This document shows, one piece after another, positions 62,833-64,000 of a stretch of DNA of 64,000 nt. The stretch covers positions 309,380 through 373,379 of the forward strand of contig CAXBBW010000002.1 in assembly GCA_963974345.1 (NCBI GenBank), read 5' to 3'. Every line of letters begins with the position of its first letter. Within the stretch, counting starts at the first letter, position 1. The translations under genes were made by a program, and so were the position numbers. The notes below the pieces were generated by a model that saw nothing but the letters and a program-made list of their open reading frames with translations, did no database searches and was not told the origin of the DNA. The stretch is from RHLJ01 sp963974345 (GTDB lineage Bacteria; Bacteroidota; Rhodothermia; Balneolales; Balneolaceae).

Positions 62833-63726
62833 ATGGGTCATTCTCACGACCACAGCAAAAGTAGTGGCAACATTAAAATTGCCTTCTTCCTCAATATTGT
62901 TTTTACAATTTTAGAGTTTATTGGAGGATTATACGTTAATAGTGTTGCCATCATTTCTGATGCTTTGCATGATCTTGGAGACAGTATGTCTTTAGGATTG
63001 TCATGGTATTTAGACCATAAATCTAAACAGGGCTCCAATCGCTCTTTTACCTTTGGTTACACTCGATTTTCGTTGCTTGGCGCTTTGGTTAATAGCCTCG
63101 TTTTAATAGCAGGCTCCATATTCGTTATTAATGAAGCGGTTGCTCGTATCATTACACCAGAACATACCGATGCTCAAGGCATGCTGATTTTTGCCATTAT
63201 AGGCGTTGTGGTAAATGGGTATGCCGCGTGGAAAGTAAGCCATGGGAAAACACTGAATGAAAAGGTTATTTCGTGGCACTTGTTGGAAGATGTACTTGGT
63301 TGGTCAGCTGTATTGGTCGTCTCAATTATATTGATGTTTAAAGACATTCATTATTTAGACCCTGCTCTATCACTCTTCATAACTGCTTATATATTGTGGA
63401 ACGTGCTCAAACGATTGAAAGATACGTTGTATGTCTTTCTACAAGGCAGCCCCGATGAAGTTAGCGTTGAAGAACTGGATGAGAAATTTCTGAGCAACGA
63501 CTTTGTTGCTGAGACAAAGCATCTGCATCTTTGGTCGTTAGATGGAGAAAAACATGTGTTGACTGCACACCTGATTTTAAAAAATGTTTCGACCTACTCA
63601 GAGATTATTAAAGCAAAAAAATCAATTAGAGAGTTATTAAAGCCCTATAAATTTAGTCACAGCACCATAGAAGTTGAACTGAATAAAGAGACATCATCAC
63701 TCATAGAAGATAATCACACAACATGA
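62833..63726 (+). CDS. czcD: Cation diffusion facilitator, zinc type
   Basis: The 297-residue protein has six hydrophobic helices and the metal-binding site SDALHDLGD in helix 2 with HLLEDVLG in helix 5, the zinc-type pattern (D/H-x3-D). The N-terminus is His-rich (HSHDHSK). It exchanges Zn2+ or Cd2+ for protons at the inner membrane. It is in the third RND set and its stop overlaps the next gene start (ATGA). Confidence 0.93.
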   Translation: MGHSHDHSKSSGNIKIAFFLNIVFTILEFIGGLYVNSVAIISDALHDLGDSMSLGLSWYLDHKSKQGSNRSFTFGYTRFSLLGALVNSLVLIAGSIFVINEAVARIITPEHTDAQGMLIFAIIGVVVNGYAAWKVSHGKTLNEKVISWHLLEDVLGWSAVLVVSIILMFKDIHYLDPALSLFITAYILWNVLKRLKDTLYVFLQGSPDEVSVEELDEKFLSNDFVAETKHLHLWSLDGEKHVLTAHLILKNVSTYSEIIKAKKSIRELLKPYKFSHSTIEVELNKETSSLIEDNHTT

Positions 63727-64000
63727 AACAACAGCATTTTCACATAAAAAACATGGTGTGTAGCCATTGTGCAGAGGTATTGGAAGAGAAATTATTATCT
63801 GCTGATTTTAAGGTCAAAAAGATTGAGTTAGGAGAGTTAACACTGGCTGAACCGATTACTGATGTTGAATATCAACGGCTTATTAAAGTCGTCAACACCA
63901 ATGGCTTTGAGATTATAAACAACCAGGGTAGTAAATTGGTCGAACAGATCAAACAGCTTATCATTCAATTGGTGCGTACCAATAAGGAATTGAACGGTAA
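63723..64000 (+). CDS. Second HMA-AraC fusion regulator (truncated by window end)
   Basis: The N-terminal 92 residues show the same design as 41016: KNMVCSHCAEVLEEKLL (CxxC), then a helical segment (LVEQIKQLIIQLVRTNKELN). The AraC part should follow beyond base 64,000. It overlaps the CDF stop by four bases, so it is co-translated. Reading it as a regulator rests on its relative at 41016. Confidence 0.7.
   Translation, partial: MKQQHFHIKNMVCSHCAEVLEEKLLSADFKVKKIELGELTLAEPITDVEYQRLIKVVNTNGFEIINNQGSKLVEQIKQLIIQLVRTNKELNG

Noticed and set aside
14070..64000. Type IV secretion genes (VirB/Tra channel)
   Set aside because: I looked for VirB4-like ATPases and other channel genes and saw none in the window.

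Overview
The window looks like a chromosome segment of an AT-rich member of the Bacteroidota/Balneolota group carrying an integrated mobile element. The lineage call rests on a SusC/SusD-type outer-membrane pair, a GWxTD-domain lipoprotein and a SprE/PorW-like TPR lipoprotein. A Balneolaceae-like host is my inference and is not proven by the sequence.

Bases 1-13,600 are ordinary chromosome: a partial AAA+ ATPase of the magnesium-chelatase type, pabB, pyrD, the TPR lipoprotein, pyruvate kinase, the GWxTD lipoprotein and the SusC/SusD pair. At 13,629-14,069 two direct repeats each hold the 3' half of a CAT-anticodon tRNA plus its terminator, with a small GIY-YIG nuclease gene between them. The 5' half of the tRNA is not in the window, so these look like displaced attachment sites. 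The element then runs rightwards from about 14,070 and past the end of the window.

Bases 14,070-27,400 are the mobility and accessory part. They hold a tyrosine integrase, a small HTH protein, a VirD4-type coupling protein, an oriT-like region of inverted repeats, a MobF relaxase-helicase and the antirestriction protein ArdA. Between 22.6 and 26.5 kb there is a partly decayed set of repeated small genes built around a membrane-anchored GAF-like protein. No type IV secretion genes are visible, so the element is mobilizable or its transfer genes lie further right.

Bases 27,500-50,300 and 56,500-64,000 are heavy-metal resistance. A nine-gene minus-strand operon (cusA, cusC, cusB, DUF3347 protein, CopB-type ATPase, permease and three accessory genes) looks copper/silver specific, and a divergent HMA-AraC fusion regulator faces it. 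A second RND set (czcC, His-rich lipoprotein, czcB, czcA) converges on a HupE/UreJ and membrane-anchor pair. A third set has an RND pump fused to its outer-membrane channel, then an adaptor, a CDF zinc exporter and a second HMA-AraC fusion cut by the window end. Each metal operon is headed by a small exported Cys/His-rich protein.

Bases 50,300-56,300 separate the metal blocks. They hold a second integrase between two matching GTAAAC-N5-GTTTAC palindromes, pseudogene remnants, an AbiE toxin-antitoxin pair under a 30-bp palindrome, an XRE regulator and a RadC-like protein. A 10-base motif (TGTGCGTAGT) recurs 44-62 bases upstream of six element genes and may tie them into one regulon.
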